DNA from: Perkinsus marinus ATCC 50983
Taxonomy: Eukaryota > Perkinsozoa > Perkinsida > Perkinsidae
Assembly (NCBI RefSeq): GCF_000006405.1
Contig: NW_003212397.1
Coordinates: forward strand, 62,001 to 126,000
Length of the DNA: 64,000 bases
Direction of reading: 5' to 3'
The notes under the pieces are model-generated. The model was given only the letters and a program-made list of their open reading frames with translations. It was not told the origin of the DNA and made no database searches. Below, piece after piece: positions 24,301 to 34,542 of the stretch. The translations under genes were made by a program, and so were the position numbers. How positions within the stretch are numbered: the first letter of the stretch is position 1; the number at the start of each line of letters is the position of its first letter.

Positions 24301-24837
24301 TCCAACGCTTCCGCCTAGTGACTTGTCTCGCCTTGATCTCATTAGTGACTCATTCGAATCGTCGAATAGAGGAGCCTCCGTTCGGAAGTGTTATTACTAG
24401 CGAACACAGCGGCGTCCGGTAGAGCTCCACATGTCGTTCATATGCACCATACACGTTGCGTTGAGCTCATCAGAATTCAGTCAGATGAGGCGACAGCAGC
24501 AGCAATGATTTCAACGATAACAGTAATTACCCAATGAGAAAGCATCACCCTCGTTGGTAGTCCCGTCGGTCTGTCCTCCCCGACTATACCTTCTACTACA
24601 ATACCACGAGAATACGTCAATAGCATTCCCCATGAGACAACTATGACCTCCTGATATCACTGCATACTACGTAGTGCCGGGACTAGACTACTTTCATACG
24701 TCCAGCAGTTACAATCGCTCATATATCAGTGATATAATATCTTTGGTGATATAGTATCACCAAAGTCAGACTAATGAGCTCCTCTACCAAGTCAGTAACC
24801 AGCTCATTGCCTCCCGAGCGCTGGCATTCTCAAGCGA
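24301..24837. other. Intergenic stretch with a short palindrome
   Basis: No gene seen. A perfect palindrome, CTTTGGTGATA TAG TATCACCAAAG, lies at 24741-24765. Confidence 0.5.
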
Positions 24838-25026
24838 CTACATTTCCAGTAGGGTGGGCATGATGACGGTGAACCCTCTCCTCGGGCACCCCCGACGCTG
24901 TTGATCAATATCGTGCAAAGTAGCCATATAATAAAGCCTATCGAACATCGAGGAACAACACAACCCTTGGGTGAATCTAGATACGTCCTGGGGCTTGCGG
25001 AGAGGACCGCCTCGGGCATCGTCCAT
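24838..25026 (-). CDS. Possible small protein of 62 residues
   Basis: ATG 25026 opens MDDARGGPLRKPQDVSRFTQ and stops at 24838, with Cys-Cys and Arg-rich segments and no recognised domain. It could be a short gene or a chance frame; other frames over the same bases are open too. Confidence 0.25.
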   Translation of the reverse strand: MDDARGGPLRKPQDVSRFTQGLCCSSMFDRLYYMATLHDIDQQRRGCPRRGFTVIMPTLLEM

Positions 25027-25339
25027 AGCAGCTCGAGAAGCACGAATTAATCAACGTCACAGCAGTTTCTATTCCTCTTCTACCACCTTGTCGTTGTCCT
25101 GATCGAAACACCATATTCCAAAACCCTTAGTCCGACGGGGTGAATTCCTCCAACACTATCTCAACAACTACCGCACACACCCGCCTGTGAAGGAACAATT
25201 CAAATCGTCAAATTCATCACAAGTACGCTGACTGTCCTGCGACAGTTATGACAACTATACTGTACATAGTCCAGCGAACTCGACAAGCCTCTTGTGAACC
25301 CACGAGCTGTCCTTCAACACAGTCGATCCAACGAGTCTA

Positions 25340-26200
25340 TCATAGCAGTCCGTGCAGTACCTTAGTGCAGACATATATATAATGAACATTGTCCTTCTCA
25401 TCACCACCAATAGCAGTAGTCATACCCATCATGGGCTTGGCCACGGTATGAACCTAGGGTAAATCAAACTCAACTCTGAACTCGAACGGGGTGAACCATT
25501 ACCTTCACAGACCATTGGAAGTCTGGTTTCTGGAGGTATGTGAGACGATAGCTCTGCTGACCATGTGATATGCATATGTAAACGCCTCGAGACGGATTTA
25601 GTACTCGAGAGATCTACATAAAACTGCGTTAACCTTGCAAGCGGACTGTCCCCCACGAACCTCGCTTAGCATCTTCTGTGCGTTTTGGCTGGATCCCTCG
25701 CCACACAGTATGGAATCAAGCGTCCCCTTGTCGATAACGACGTCAAACATGCCATCAGCGAAGTCCAGCGCCCTGACCCAACACATTCCCAAAGCTAGTG
25801 CCTCATGAAGACTCCACCTGCAATCGGCCTGCTGATAAACCATACCAGGCTTGTCCTGATACCGCTCTCCCATCTGCTTCACGACAGCATCTGAGACCAA
25901 GCACCGTAAAAATAAACTTTTCGTAATAAAACTGACCAGAAATGTCAATGTTGACGATGTTGTGATACCCTTCCTCGTACATCTCCTCGCTCAGCTTAGA
26001 ATTACCAGCCCCGACATTCAGGATCTTGTCTTCGGGCTTCACATACTCTTGTACGACCTGTGAAATGCCATCACTGTATCGCTTACACTAAAGCATTTTA
26101 TCACGTCTTTCAAACCTGCCCATCGCTGGTACCAGTCGAAAGGCTCAGGGTCGCGGGTATAGCGCTCGTCCCAGTACTCCGAACGACCGTACTGAGCCAT
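25340..26200 (-). CDS. EEF1A-lysine-methyltransferase-like SAM methyltransferase (METTL13/EEF1AKMT4 family)
   Basis: ATG 26200 gives MAQYGRSEYWDERYTRDPEP, the family's N-terminal YW..RY and DWY motif. After a short intron comes SAM motif I, ILNVGAGNSKLSEEMYEEGY, then NIVNIDIS (motif II), ERYQDKPGMVYQQADC, LDFADGMFDVVIDKGTLDSI (motif IV with D-x-x-x-D-K-G-T-L-D) and NAQKMLSEISRVLNPSRGVY. The C-terminal exons carry SYRLTYLQKPDFQWSVK and VHTVAKPMMGMTTAIGGDEK, ending TGA at 25340. Five introns of about 29-57 nt all keep phase. The family methylates lysines or the N-terminus of elongation factor eEF1A in the cytosol. Length (about 220 residues) fits the single-domain members. Confidence 0.8.
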
Positions 26201-26401
26201 TAACAGGGATGCACTACGCGATAGCAACTCCCATTGTGACACTAAGACTCAACAGAACATCCTTGAGCTCATATAAACGCTCAAACACTCAATTGAATAG
26301 GAGTTTACGCAAGAGCGATATCGAGAAAACCCTGGGGGCTTCGACTAGGTAGTCAGAATGAGTTCTCCACATATGGTCACAAACCAAGTGCAACCGCACC
26401 A

Positions 26402-29400
26402 CTACAAAAGAGAACCACATTTCGCAGCGGACAGACTCTCAGTGACTCGGCTCGTCTCGTCATCGGCACTAGAAGGGTCGTTTATCCGACTAAAGGACGC
26501 TATACGGTCAGTGGGGTTGTGCTTGACAAGGAAAAAGAATGGAGGATTGACTATCATCTCGAATGCATCTGCTGGCGACATCACAAAGGCTCTGTTCATG
26601 ACCATACTTGTAGTTGCAACAGCTTCAGTTCCCTCCTCGTTGACCTCAAGAACTGCCTTATGGAAGACCATACTGATCTGAATAGGACCATCTGACGTGC
26701 CAGAATAGTCACCCGACAGATGCAGACCACCTTCCGGTAGAGCGTACTCAACGTCAAACTTGGGAAACATGACCACTCCGGGAGCTTTGTCCATTCTTGT
26801 CAACCACAGCTTATACATGGCATCGTTGATAACAGGGGACTTGCCAGCTGTAGTAGACAGTACTATGATAACTGACTACCCAGAGTTGGTATAGGGTAGT
26901 GACACCACTTGAACATCGTCACCAGTGCAATAAACGTAGATCTTCATGTATCTCTTCGTCTCCATGCACTCGTCGGTAAGCTGGGGGGTCGAACTTGGCC
27001 TTTCAAGAGGGGTGGTTCACTTCTCAGCAACTCAGCAATGGTGCCGAACTCGGACAAGTGCGCACTTGTTACACCACACTTTTCTCGCCAACGTCAACTT
27101 AGCACCGTTGTTAACAGCTGAGCAATCGTTTTCATCTTCACAACACTCAGAAATCTACTATTCGCCAACCTTAGCACCTGCGTTTTCATATCTCCACAGC
27201 ACAGTCTTAAAAGTGCTGAATTGTGAATTAGTGTGAGACACGCACTACGTTTCAGCAATTTTGGCAACTCTACTCAACATGTGCTGAGTTCGCTATTTGG
27301 CTACCTTCAAATACTCGACCTGGCATTTCGCGGGAAAGTCAGCAAGAGTGCGCATATGGAACGTGGCGACCCGACTCCCAACAACTCGTCTCTGTCATGG
27401 ATACACCTTGCCTGAATCTTAAATTCAACTATGCCTATCAACGATTTGGCACATTTGACAAATCTCAACTGTCCCTGAAAGTGCTGGGTTGATGATATTC
27501 ACTACAACTATCTACGACTTGGCACTCTCGACAAATCTCAAGTTTGACTCGACCTCATCTGCGTGCTGACCTGCTGGCTCGTCAGGGGCTTGACGTGCTG
27601 GACCATCAGCGAGTTGACCTGCTGGCTCATCAGCACCTTGACGTGCTGGCTCATCGACGAGTTGACCTGCTGGCCCATCAGCTGGCAGGTTTGCTGCCTC
27701 AGCAGCGAGTGGATTTGCTGCCTCATCAACCGGCTGATGCTCCAGTTCAGCCGCTGCCTCGCCAACGGGCTCAGCCGGTGGCTCCTCAGCTGGACCGTCC
27801 GCTGGGGCCTCATCCTCAGGCGCGACCCAACCATCGGGGAATAAGTCGAGGTCGACGTAGAAATCAGCCGGTAAGGTAATAGGGTTGAGGGGCTCGATGA
27901 GATGCTGGCCAAATGAACGGATATTTTGCCGATCCCGAAGGATCGGTTGGACTTTAAGGTCTGTTATCTCAACACCAATCGTCTCTCAAGGTAGTGTTTC
28001 GTCCTCACCACAAGGACTCATCAGTGGCTAACGGCGCCAGACACACCTTAAGTGCATCCCATACAGGTGGTTATCCACTTACCACCTTTCACTCGGTGCA
28101 CCGGCTTCACCCGATAACTAGTTGGGGAAAACACCTTCGTCACTAGATACACCCCATGGAACTTGCTCTCCTGGAACTTAGACCCCTTCTGTCTGTAATC
28201 CTGACAATCTCGCCGTTGGTAATATCACCAAAAACTTGGTCCAGAGGAACAAAGAAGCTTTCGTACCTCCCACGGTCATCGACGATGTCCATTCCAACGA
28301 TGTGGACAATCGCCTGACGTTCGTCGGACTCATGAAGAGAATTCATGGAGGAAGGTGTTGGATGGATAGTGTGTACGAAAAGCAAAGTAGCGGATTGGTA
28401 TCCCTAGCGACTCGCTAGGCGAACCTCCCTCGCTACTAGCGAGGTTGGGTGTTTAGGCGACAATCTGACCCTCATGCATCGTCAATGTCAACTTGACATG
28501 AAAGTGGTCAACGTGGTCGACATTTGTGGACAACTCATGAAAGGCTCAGCCTGGACCGCCCATGGACTCGCACCATCTTAGTCATTTCTGCAACCCGTAA
28601 ATCTCACATGACATCCACGTTTGCCGATCGTATTGCTGTGTGTGTTTTCGCGGCGCTCAGAATTTCCATTTCAGCAACCCTTGATGAATGTTGTGTTCGT
28701 ACTAATTACGTAAATTTTACAGCTACTATACTACAACCTTAGGAGTTGCCCAACGCGTTGTTGCCGAGTTGTGTTTATCCGTAGTATGATTAGTATAATT
28801 CAGCGCTTTTTATAGCACAAACTTTTTACAACTAAACAACAACTCGTAACTCAGCAACTTCATCAAGAACATCTCGACAAGAATGTTTTTTTTGACGCAT
28901 TTACCAGCCTGTGGGGGGAAAATCCGGTTACGGAGAACCTTAGGAGGTGTGGCCCTCAGAAGGATACTGTGGGACTCGCACGACCATACCCACTAAAAAC
29001 CCCCAGAGGCTGGGCCCAAAAGGCAGAACGTCTGATGGAACCAGCCCCTACTAGCCACCTCTCACAGAGGATGGAGGCTGCGCGTCGCACTTCTCCATGT
29101 GTTTAGCAAGATTGCTAGCCCGAAAATATTTCTTGCCACAGCGCTCACAACGTGAACAAGTAAATATCTTTGGCGCTCTCGGCACAGTAGGGATAGGAGC
29201 TTTAAACAACTCCTTAGCCACCACAAGTGCTTCAACGAGTGACTTACAAGGCCTGAACAGGTTGGCGTCAGCTTTGAGACTAGTCTGCCACATCGTAGGT
29301 GGCCTACCACGTCTTTCAATAAGCTTGAGCCTACAAGACCTCACCACAAGACCATCAGCGGGCTTCGTAGTGAGAATCCTCCCTGCCCATCGCAATCTCC

Positions 29401-31476
29401 TCTGCGCTAAAACATGTTTCGGATCAACAAGAGAAAGTCTTTCCCAAAGTTGCTCTCCATGCACCCTATCTCTGAGGGTCAGTCCAAGGGACATTCTCCT
29501 ACAGCGATTCAGGAGCACGTCGAGACGCCTCAACGACTCTTCATGGTAGGGAGCAGTCTCCAAACCGTAAAGTGCCGAAGCGAGGACAACACGTTTTATG
29601 ATAGACTCCTTGGATGCTAGTGACACCTTATTGGACCTCAGGACAAGCGCGAGACTACTTAGTTTCCCAAGAGCCGCTATCGCCCGGTGCCGATATGGCC
29701 GCCATATTATGGCGCTACTAGATCCCTGCCTTTCGGAAAGAGACTACCTAAGTAGACGAACTTATCTACTTCTTCGACGTTAGAGTCACCTATCTTCAAA
29801 CGCAGATTGGAATCACCCAATCCCTCAGATAAGATCATGCATTTCGTCTTAGGTAAGGACACTTCCATTCCAAACCTAGTCAGAGCTGCCGAAAGCTTAT
29901 CCAAGTTACGCTGAAGAATAGAATCATCATCCGCCAATAAAACGATGTCGTCCGCGAATAGGAGACCTGAGAGGTCCACGGATTCCGTACTGCCCTCGCT
30001 CTCGCAAGGCATGCTCAAGCTGATATCCAGGTTGGCTTCTCTGATCACCATTTCCATGAAGATGATGAACAGAAGAGGCGCTATTCGGCACCCCTGTCTA
30101 GTTCCCATATCTATTGGGAAAGGGTCAGATAAACCTTCCTGAGTTTTAACCTGTGCAACAGTATTACGGTGTAGTGATTCGATAGCTGAAATGAGCTTCT
30201 CATCACATCCGGCTAGCCTGAGAGCTCTCCAGATCGCAGGACGAGGTACTTTATCGAAGGCTGCTTTCAAATCTAGAAAGACAGCGGATAATCTGCGACC
30301 ATTCCGGTTGCAGACTTCCTGACATCGACGTAGTACGTGAACCGCATCTAGAGTTCCCTTCGCTGGGAGAAATCCGAACTGCTTCTCTCCAACGAAACTC
30401 TCTGCTAGAGGCTTGAGCCTCTGCCCCAAAACTCCGGAATAAACCTTGCCGATATGATCGAGCAGATTTATCCCCCTATAGTTGCCTGCTACCTTCCTAT
30501 CACCTTTCTTATAGAAAGGGATAATAATGGAATGTCCTAAAGCTCTGGGAATAGTCTCCGGTTCACTCCACCACTCTTTGCACAAGCGGTGTAAGATCCT
30601 CAGACAATGCTCACCACCGGCTTTCAAAGCTGATGTGAGCACCCCATTTGCTCCGGGAGCTTTACCATTATCCATAGAGCAGAGAGAGTCCTTCACCTCA
30701 TCCAAGGTGATGTCATCCCCTCCCGTGCGCTCTATTGGAAGGTCGACTGGCTCAAGGGCAGGTAGAGTGCAAGTTTTCGGAGCAAATAGTTGCGTAAAAT
30801 GACTTGAAAAGACCTGCGGAGAGAGGAAGAATGTCGATGCTAAAAATACAGCACAATTGGCGAATCCGCGTCGCTCCGGCCTCAACTTCCACTTTTCCGC
30901 ACATAGCTCATGTGCTTACTCTACCACTATTTTAGCATTTCGCCTACAAAGTGTTGTATCGTAAAGTGCTGACTTGTTTTACCTTCAAGCAAGAGTCTTT
31001 GGAGTAGGCAGCACTGACAAGCACAACATCATCGCGTAATGGATCATCGCCCAAGATGCGACCGATCATATGCCTTGGATTCTCAGCAATCGAGACGTTG
31101 ATTCTGCTAGCAGTAGAGACTTCGCGATGTGCACTTGAACCGGGTAAACGTGACTTGACAGTTGTCAAATAGTCATCGCGGAGCACCTCAGGGCAGACAG
31201 AATTAGCCACAGGCATAGCGTTACAGTTATAGTCAATATCAAGTAGTTTAGCCACTGTAGCAACACCAGCGAGTTTACATATTCGGTCTGCAGTAGATCC
31301 TGAAAGACCAACTCTAGGTCATTGAATGTAACGGTGACAAGCTGACCTATAACTCCCAGTGCAGACATGGCCAGAGTCTGGTAGATGGACAGTGGGATAA
31401 TGACAATGTTAGAGGAGGAAACATCATCCACAGATTCTAGTAGTTTACCGATAAGAAAGAACGCCAGGAGATCCAT
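26402..31476 (-). CDS. Serpin (protease inhibitor) gene split by a ~4 kb insert-bearing intron
   Basis: N-terminal exons (31476 to about 30981) read MDLLAFFLIGKLLESVDDVS, NIVIIPLSIYQTLAMSALGV, then GSTADRICKLAGVATVAKLL and MIGRILGDDPLRDDVVLVSA, ending LK at a GTAAAAC donor. This matches serpin helices A-E. The C-terminal half (about 27003-26402) reads TDECMETKRYMKIYVYCTGD, DVQVVSLPYTNS, GVVMFPKFDVEYALPEGG, then ISMVFHKAVLEVNEEGTEAV, the hinge ATTS, a reactive loop, and PPFFFLVKHNPTDRIASFSR. Both halves are in phase 0 at the junction. The shutter and breach strands are present; the stretch between helix F and strand 3A is thin or damaged. The short-hinge Ala/Thr pattern suggests an inhibitory serpin, target unknown. 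Whether the gene is still spliced correctly across the insert cannot be told from DNA. Confidence 0.7.
27540..28390 (-). mobile_element. Worn LTR-retroelement remnant (pol-tail-like), fossil
   Basis: On the minus strand a short stretch at about 28060-28210 resembles the end of a Ty3/Gypsy-type integrase (FHGVYLVTKVFSPTSYRV). Beyond it lies a Pro/Ala/Glu-rich block of near-identical short units (ADEPAGQ type) at about 27545-27840. A hammerhead ribozyme motif sits between the two. The element is only a fragment, clearly broken, with several breaks. It lies inside the serpin intron next to a LINE. No matching pair of terminal repeats was found by eye, so its borders are approximate and its age is only 'old'. 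Family assignment is tentative. Confidence 0.4.
27994..28044 (-). ncRNA. Hammerhead ribozyme, type III topology
   Basis: Read on the minus strand from 28044: stem III 5' strand GTGT with the cleavage triplet GUC (C at 28040); stem I TGGC (28039-28036), loop GCCGTTA, GCCA (28028-28025); core CTGATGA (28024-28018); stem II GTCC (28017-28014), 9-nt loop, GGAC (28004-28001); core GAAA (28000-27997); stem III 3' strand CAC. Every conserved core base is present: C3-U4-G5-A6-N-G8-A9, G10.1-C11.1, G12-A13-A14 and A15.1-U16.1. All four-base stems pair perfectly. Stem III is open-ended. It lies within a retroelement remnant. Self-cleavage is expected from the fold and is not shown here. Confidence 0.85.
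29051..30885 (-). mobile_element. 5'-truncated LINE (RTE-like) with reverse transcriptase and C2H2 zinc finger
   Basis: A reverse transcriptase runs from about 30800: GHSIIIPFYKKGDRKVAGNY, RGINLLDHIGKVYSGVLGQR, QFGFLPAKGTLDAVHVLRRC, FLDLKAAFDKVPRPAIWRAL, MGTRQGCRIAPLLFIIFMEM and the catalytic FADD (LSGLLFADDIVLLADD). After KFVYLGSLFPKGRDL the frame shifts once near 29700. It then continues as AIAALGKLSSLALVLRSNKV, LASALYGLETAPYHEESLRR and RRLRWAGRILTTKPADGLVV, and ends in a C2H2-like finger, CERCGKKYFRASNLAKHMEKC less its first residue (C..C..H..C). No endonuclease domain is present upstream, so the copy is 5'-truncated. A GC-rich 3' UTR reaches about 28910. Orientation is the same as the host serpin gene. 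Confidence 0.88.
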
Positions 31477-31923
31477 AGAGGTATTGGCTGTGAAATTTGC
31501 AATATTCTGCTACTGATCGAACACCTCATAAGTGACGATGCAAAGAAAGCGTGATGCCTGCATTGCGTGAGACGAGTTGCCTTGTATGTCACGAGGATAA
31601 TAGTCAGGGTTCACAGGTGAGGATGTTGATCAGGATCAAAGTTGATTTCCCCTCCGTGGTAAACGTCATGCGCCTCGAAATCTTTTTCCATTTTCTAGCG
31701 GAGCGATGCATACATGTCGCGAATCTCTCTGCTTATTCCAATCTTAGTCACACCAAAGCTGAAGCTAGAAAGATACCCCACGGGCCTTATAACATACCCA
31801 CTCCAAGGCATGCTAGTCAGAGTAGGAGACCTTGTGGTCACCAACCATTTAACTTTGCATATGACCATCTGTCTCCTGTTGCTTGTGGATAATCATATTA
31901 ACGCTGTAGTTGCTCTTGTGAGT

Positions 31924-32618
31924 ATGTACCGATGTGGTGGTACCCAGCCAGCGTCCGTCCTGTATTACATCGCGCCCAGTGCGATGGACTACTGCCCCCA
32001 TACTGAGCTATGTGACTGTACCTGTCACTGTCCATGTGCTTGCCATGATAGTGATACCAGGTAAGAACCTATTTAACTCTGTCAAGTCTCGTCTCTCATA
32101 TCTACAGGTTGCGTGGACCAATCGACTTGACTGACAAGCCACTGATTGAGTGCATTCGAGGGGGATATCCATTGTGGTGGTTAAAGACCGCTGTGACGGT
32201 GGGGAAATGGAAAGAACTCAACTGGCAAGAGCCAGACTCACTCAACACCGCCCTGCATGTGGCCTGTGGGGACGCTGTTGTATGTTTGCTCGCTTTGTCT
32301 CCTCCTCTCAGGTCAACCTCCGTACTATGACTACTCTCTCGTCGAGCATCTCCTTCGTTATGGAGCATGCCCGGATATTACCAACGCCAAGGCGGAGACG
32401 CCGCTTCACATTGCTGCGGGGTACGTTCGATTCGGAAGTAGTGCGATATGTTCATCGTCAGATCGAATAACTTGCCCTGTGCTAGACTACTGTATATTCA
32501 CGGTAGCAGACTCGACTTGATGGATTATAAGCATCGTTTACCAGAAGACAGAACAAGAGATGAGCGTGTAAGCTCAGTGGGCATTCCGCTGGTAGTTTTC
32601 CTCATCGTAGATACGTAG
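31924..32618 (+). CDS. Ankyrin-repeat protein with N-terminal Cys cluster
   Basis: ATG 31924 gives MYRCGGTQPASVLYYIAPSA and then CDCTCHCPCACHDSDT, a run of eight Cys in 16 residues. The exon ends at a GTAAGA donor. The next exon reads RGPIDLTDKPLIECIRGGYP and SLNTALHVACGD, followed by ankyrin repeats: LVEHLLRYGACPDITNAKAE with TPLHIAAG, and CARLLYIHGSRLDLMDYKHR. It stops at TAG 32618. The TPLHIAAG core and the 33-residue spacing are typical of ankyrin repeats, which bind other proteins. The Cys cluster could bind metal or be palmitoylated; that is speculation. The splice near 32275-32330 is not fully settled. It diverges from the serpin start at 31476. Confidence 0.65.
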
Positions 32619-32740
32619 ACTGTTAACATGTTGAATGTTTGGAAGCTGTTGAACTGAAGTGATGGTTGAATACTAGAAGGATATTGCGTTATATATGATG
32701 ATGATTTTTCGCCAGTTTTGTTTTATCATAGTTTATCCCC

Positions 32741-33890
32741 ATGCTTTCCACAACTGGATTCACGAGTCGAGCCGTGATGCCTCGGGCTCTCACCGCTGCT
32801 ACCCGGACAATGCAAGCGAGGTTCATCGCAGTTTCAGCTGAGGCCACACCCAACCCGTCTGCTATGATATTCACCTTAGAGGGCGGAAAGCCGATTCTCG
32901 GAAAGGGCGCAAAAAGCATGTCCTTCGAGAAGACACAGTGTGGCGGGTCTCCATTGGCCGCCAGTTTGTTCAGGGTAGATTACACTAGAGCAGCTCTCCC
33001 ATCACAAACAGTGTGTTCAGATTCATGGAGTTGACAAGGTGCTGTTGGCCGCTCGTCACGCTACTGTAACTAAGTCGCCCGAGACCGAGTGGGAGATGCT
33101 GAAACCTAACGTAGAGCTGGTCATATCTCAGTTTTTCGACATACCCAATGTTAAACCAGTAAGTGCCGTGTCCAGCAATTGTCTTGCTGTTGACTTTCCC
33201 ATTATAAGGTTGCCCCTGATACCATTGAGTACACCCAAGAGGGCCAGGACCAGCACAATGACGATGTCGTCAAAAGCATTCATGAGATACTAGAGCAGAG
33301 GATTAAGCCTTTTGTAATGCGATGCTTGGCTCGGCGTTTTGTGGACAGGCTTTGTATCTCTTGGGCTCGGTAGTTCCCTAATGACAGATCCATGAGATCA
33401 ACAATTGGTTCTCGTGTGTTTCTGGGTCCGTAATAGACTTCCCTTGTGAGGTGAATTCTTCGAGGTGTGGTATGTGGCCCTCGCGTAGTTCTCAGTGCGG
33501 TTGTCATCATCTTCCTCCTCTTGATCAGGTCGAGCGAGATGGCGGTGATGTTGAATTCATTGCGTTTGACTCGGACACCGGAGTCCTCCAAATTCGGCTC
33601 GTCGGTTCATGTGAGTATCTCGGTCATCGGTCCTATTCTGATTTCGCGCTTTATCGCTAGGTGCCGGTTGCCCCAAGTCAAGTGTAACGTTGAAATTCGG
33701 TATCCAACGAATGGTCTGCCATTACATCCCAGAAGTTAAGAATGTTATCAACATTGAAGAGCCCACTGATGGTGAAGAGGAGGAGGTTGTGAACAGCGTG
33801 GATCCGCAAGCCAGTGCCGAGCCCAAGGCTAGCCCGAATCCTGAAGCCAGCACTGAGCCAGAAGATAGTGCTAAGTCGCAGCAAGCCTAA
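32741..33890 (+). CDS. NFU1: NFU1-type iron-sulfur cluster scaffold, mitochondrial
   Basis: ATG 32741 starts an Arg/Ser/Thr-rich presequence ([20 protein letters not shown]), then the NFU N-domain: [49 protein letters not shown] and [17 protein letters not shown]. The C-terminal NFU domain follows: [36 protein letters not shown], then the cluster-binding CAGC (C-x-x-C), [20 protein letters not shown]. Introns are short except one of about 205 nt (33317-33521). Unusually, the protein continues for about 40 residues as an acidic [11 protein letters not shown] segment plus a degenerate Pro/Glu/Ala repeat, ending TAA 33890. NFU1 passes 4Fe-4S clusters to lipoyl synthase and respiratory complex targets. 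Confidence 0.9.
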
Positions 33891-34542
33891 AAGAGTCTTC
33901 CGCCTTATATGTAACCATTGAAGTTGCTGTTCCATAAGTCATCGAATTATTACTCGACTCTCGAGATTCGACATCAGCCTTGCGTTGGATATTTCATATG
34001 AGGTCAACTTGAGCACTACTCGTTTGGTCGTTATGATGACCGTGACCGCCATGGGTTTATCAAGTCCAATTGAAACATAGCGTCTCACGCTCCTACCGAA
34101 AGCTGTATGCGAATAACATGTCGAGTTACTCAACTATTAAAATGATGGTGATGAAATTCGAATCGTAATGACCATGCTTTCTATGGTGCTCCTGCTGCTG
34201 CTGCTGACTCAAGGGTACTGGGAAGTAAGATCATACACCCTTTTCAACCACTTCGATGATCAAGAAAACCGTGAATCATGCTTGGATAACGCGCGACGTT
34301 AGTGACGATGCTATCACACTCATCGGTGCAGAGTCATCTGTCCATTTAACAGCAACCCTTCTCGTTCAATCTGCACAAGTCAACGATCGTCATCATGAAT
34401 CTGACTGATTTTTACCATCGAATAACACAACAGTGTTGAGGAAAAGAGGTACAATTATAAACTCGAATGAGGTAGAACATGTTTTGTACAGAACTCGGGA
34501 ACGTTATCAGACTCCAAGATTCTTATCAACTCGGGGGAAATT
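33891..34542. other. Convergent intergenic region
   Basis: Between NFU1 and the Nudix gene. A plus-strand ATG at 34165 followed by CTG repeats gives a signal-peptide-like run, but no gene is called (see rejected items). Confidence 0.4.

Noticed and set aside
27544-27912. Leu/Gln/His-rich open frames on both strands
   Set aside because: They are other-frame readings of the short-unit Pro/Ala/Glu repeat; low complexity keeps all frames open.
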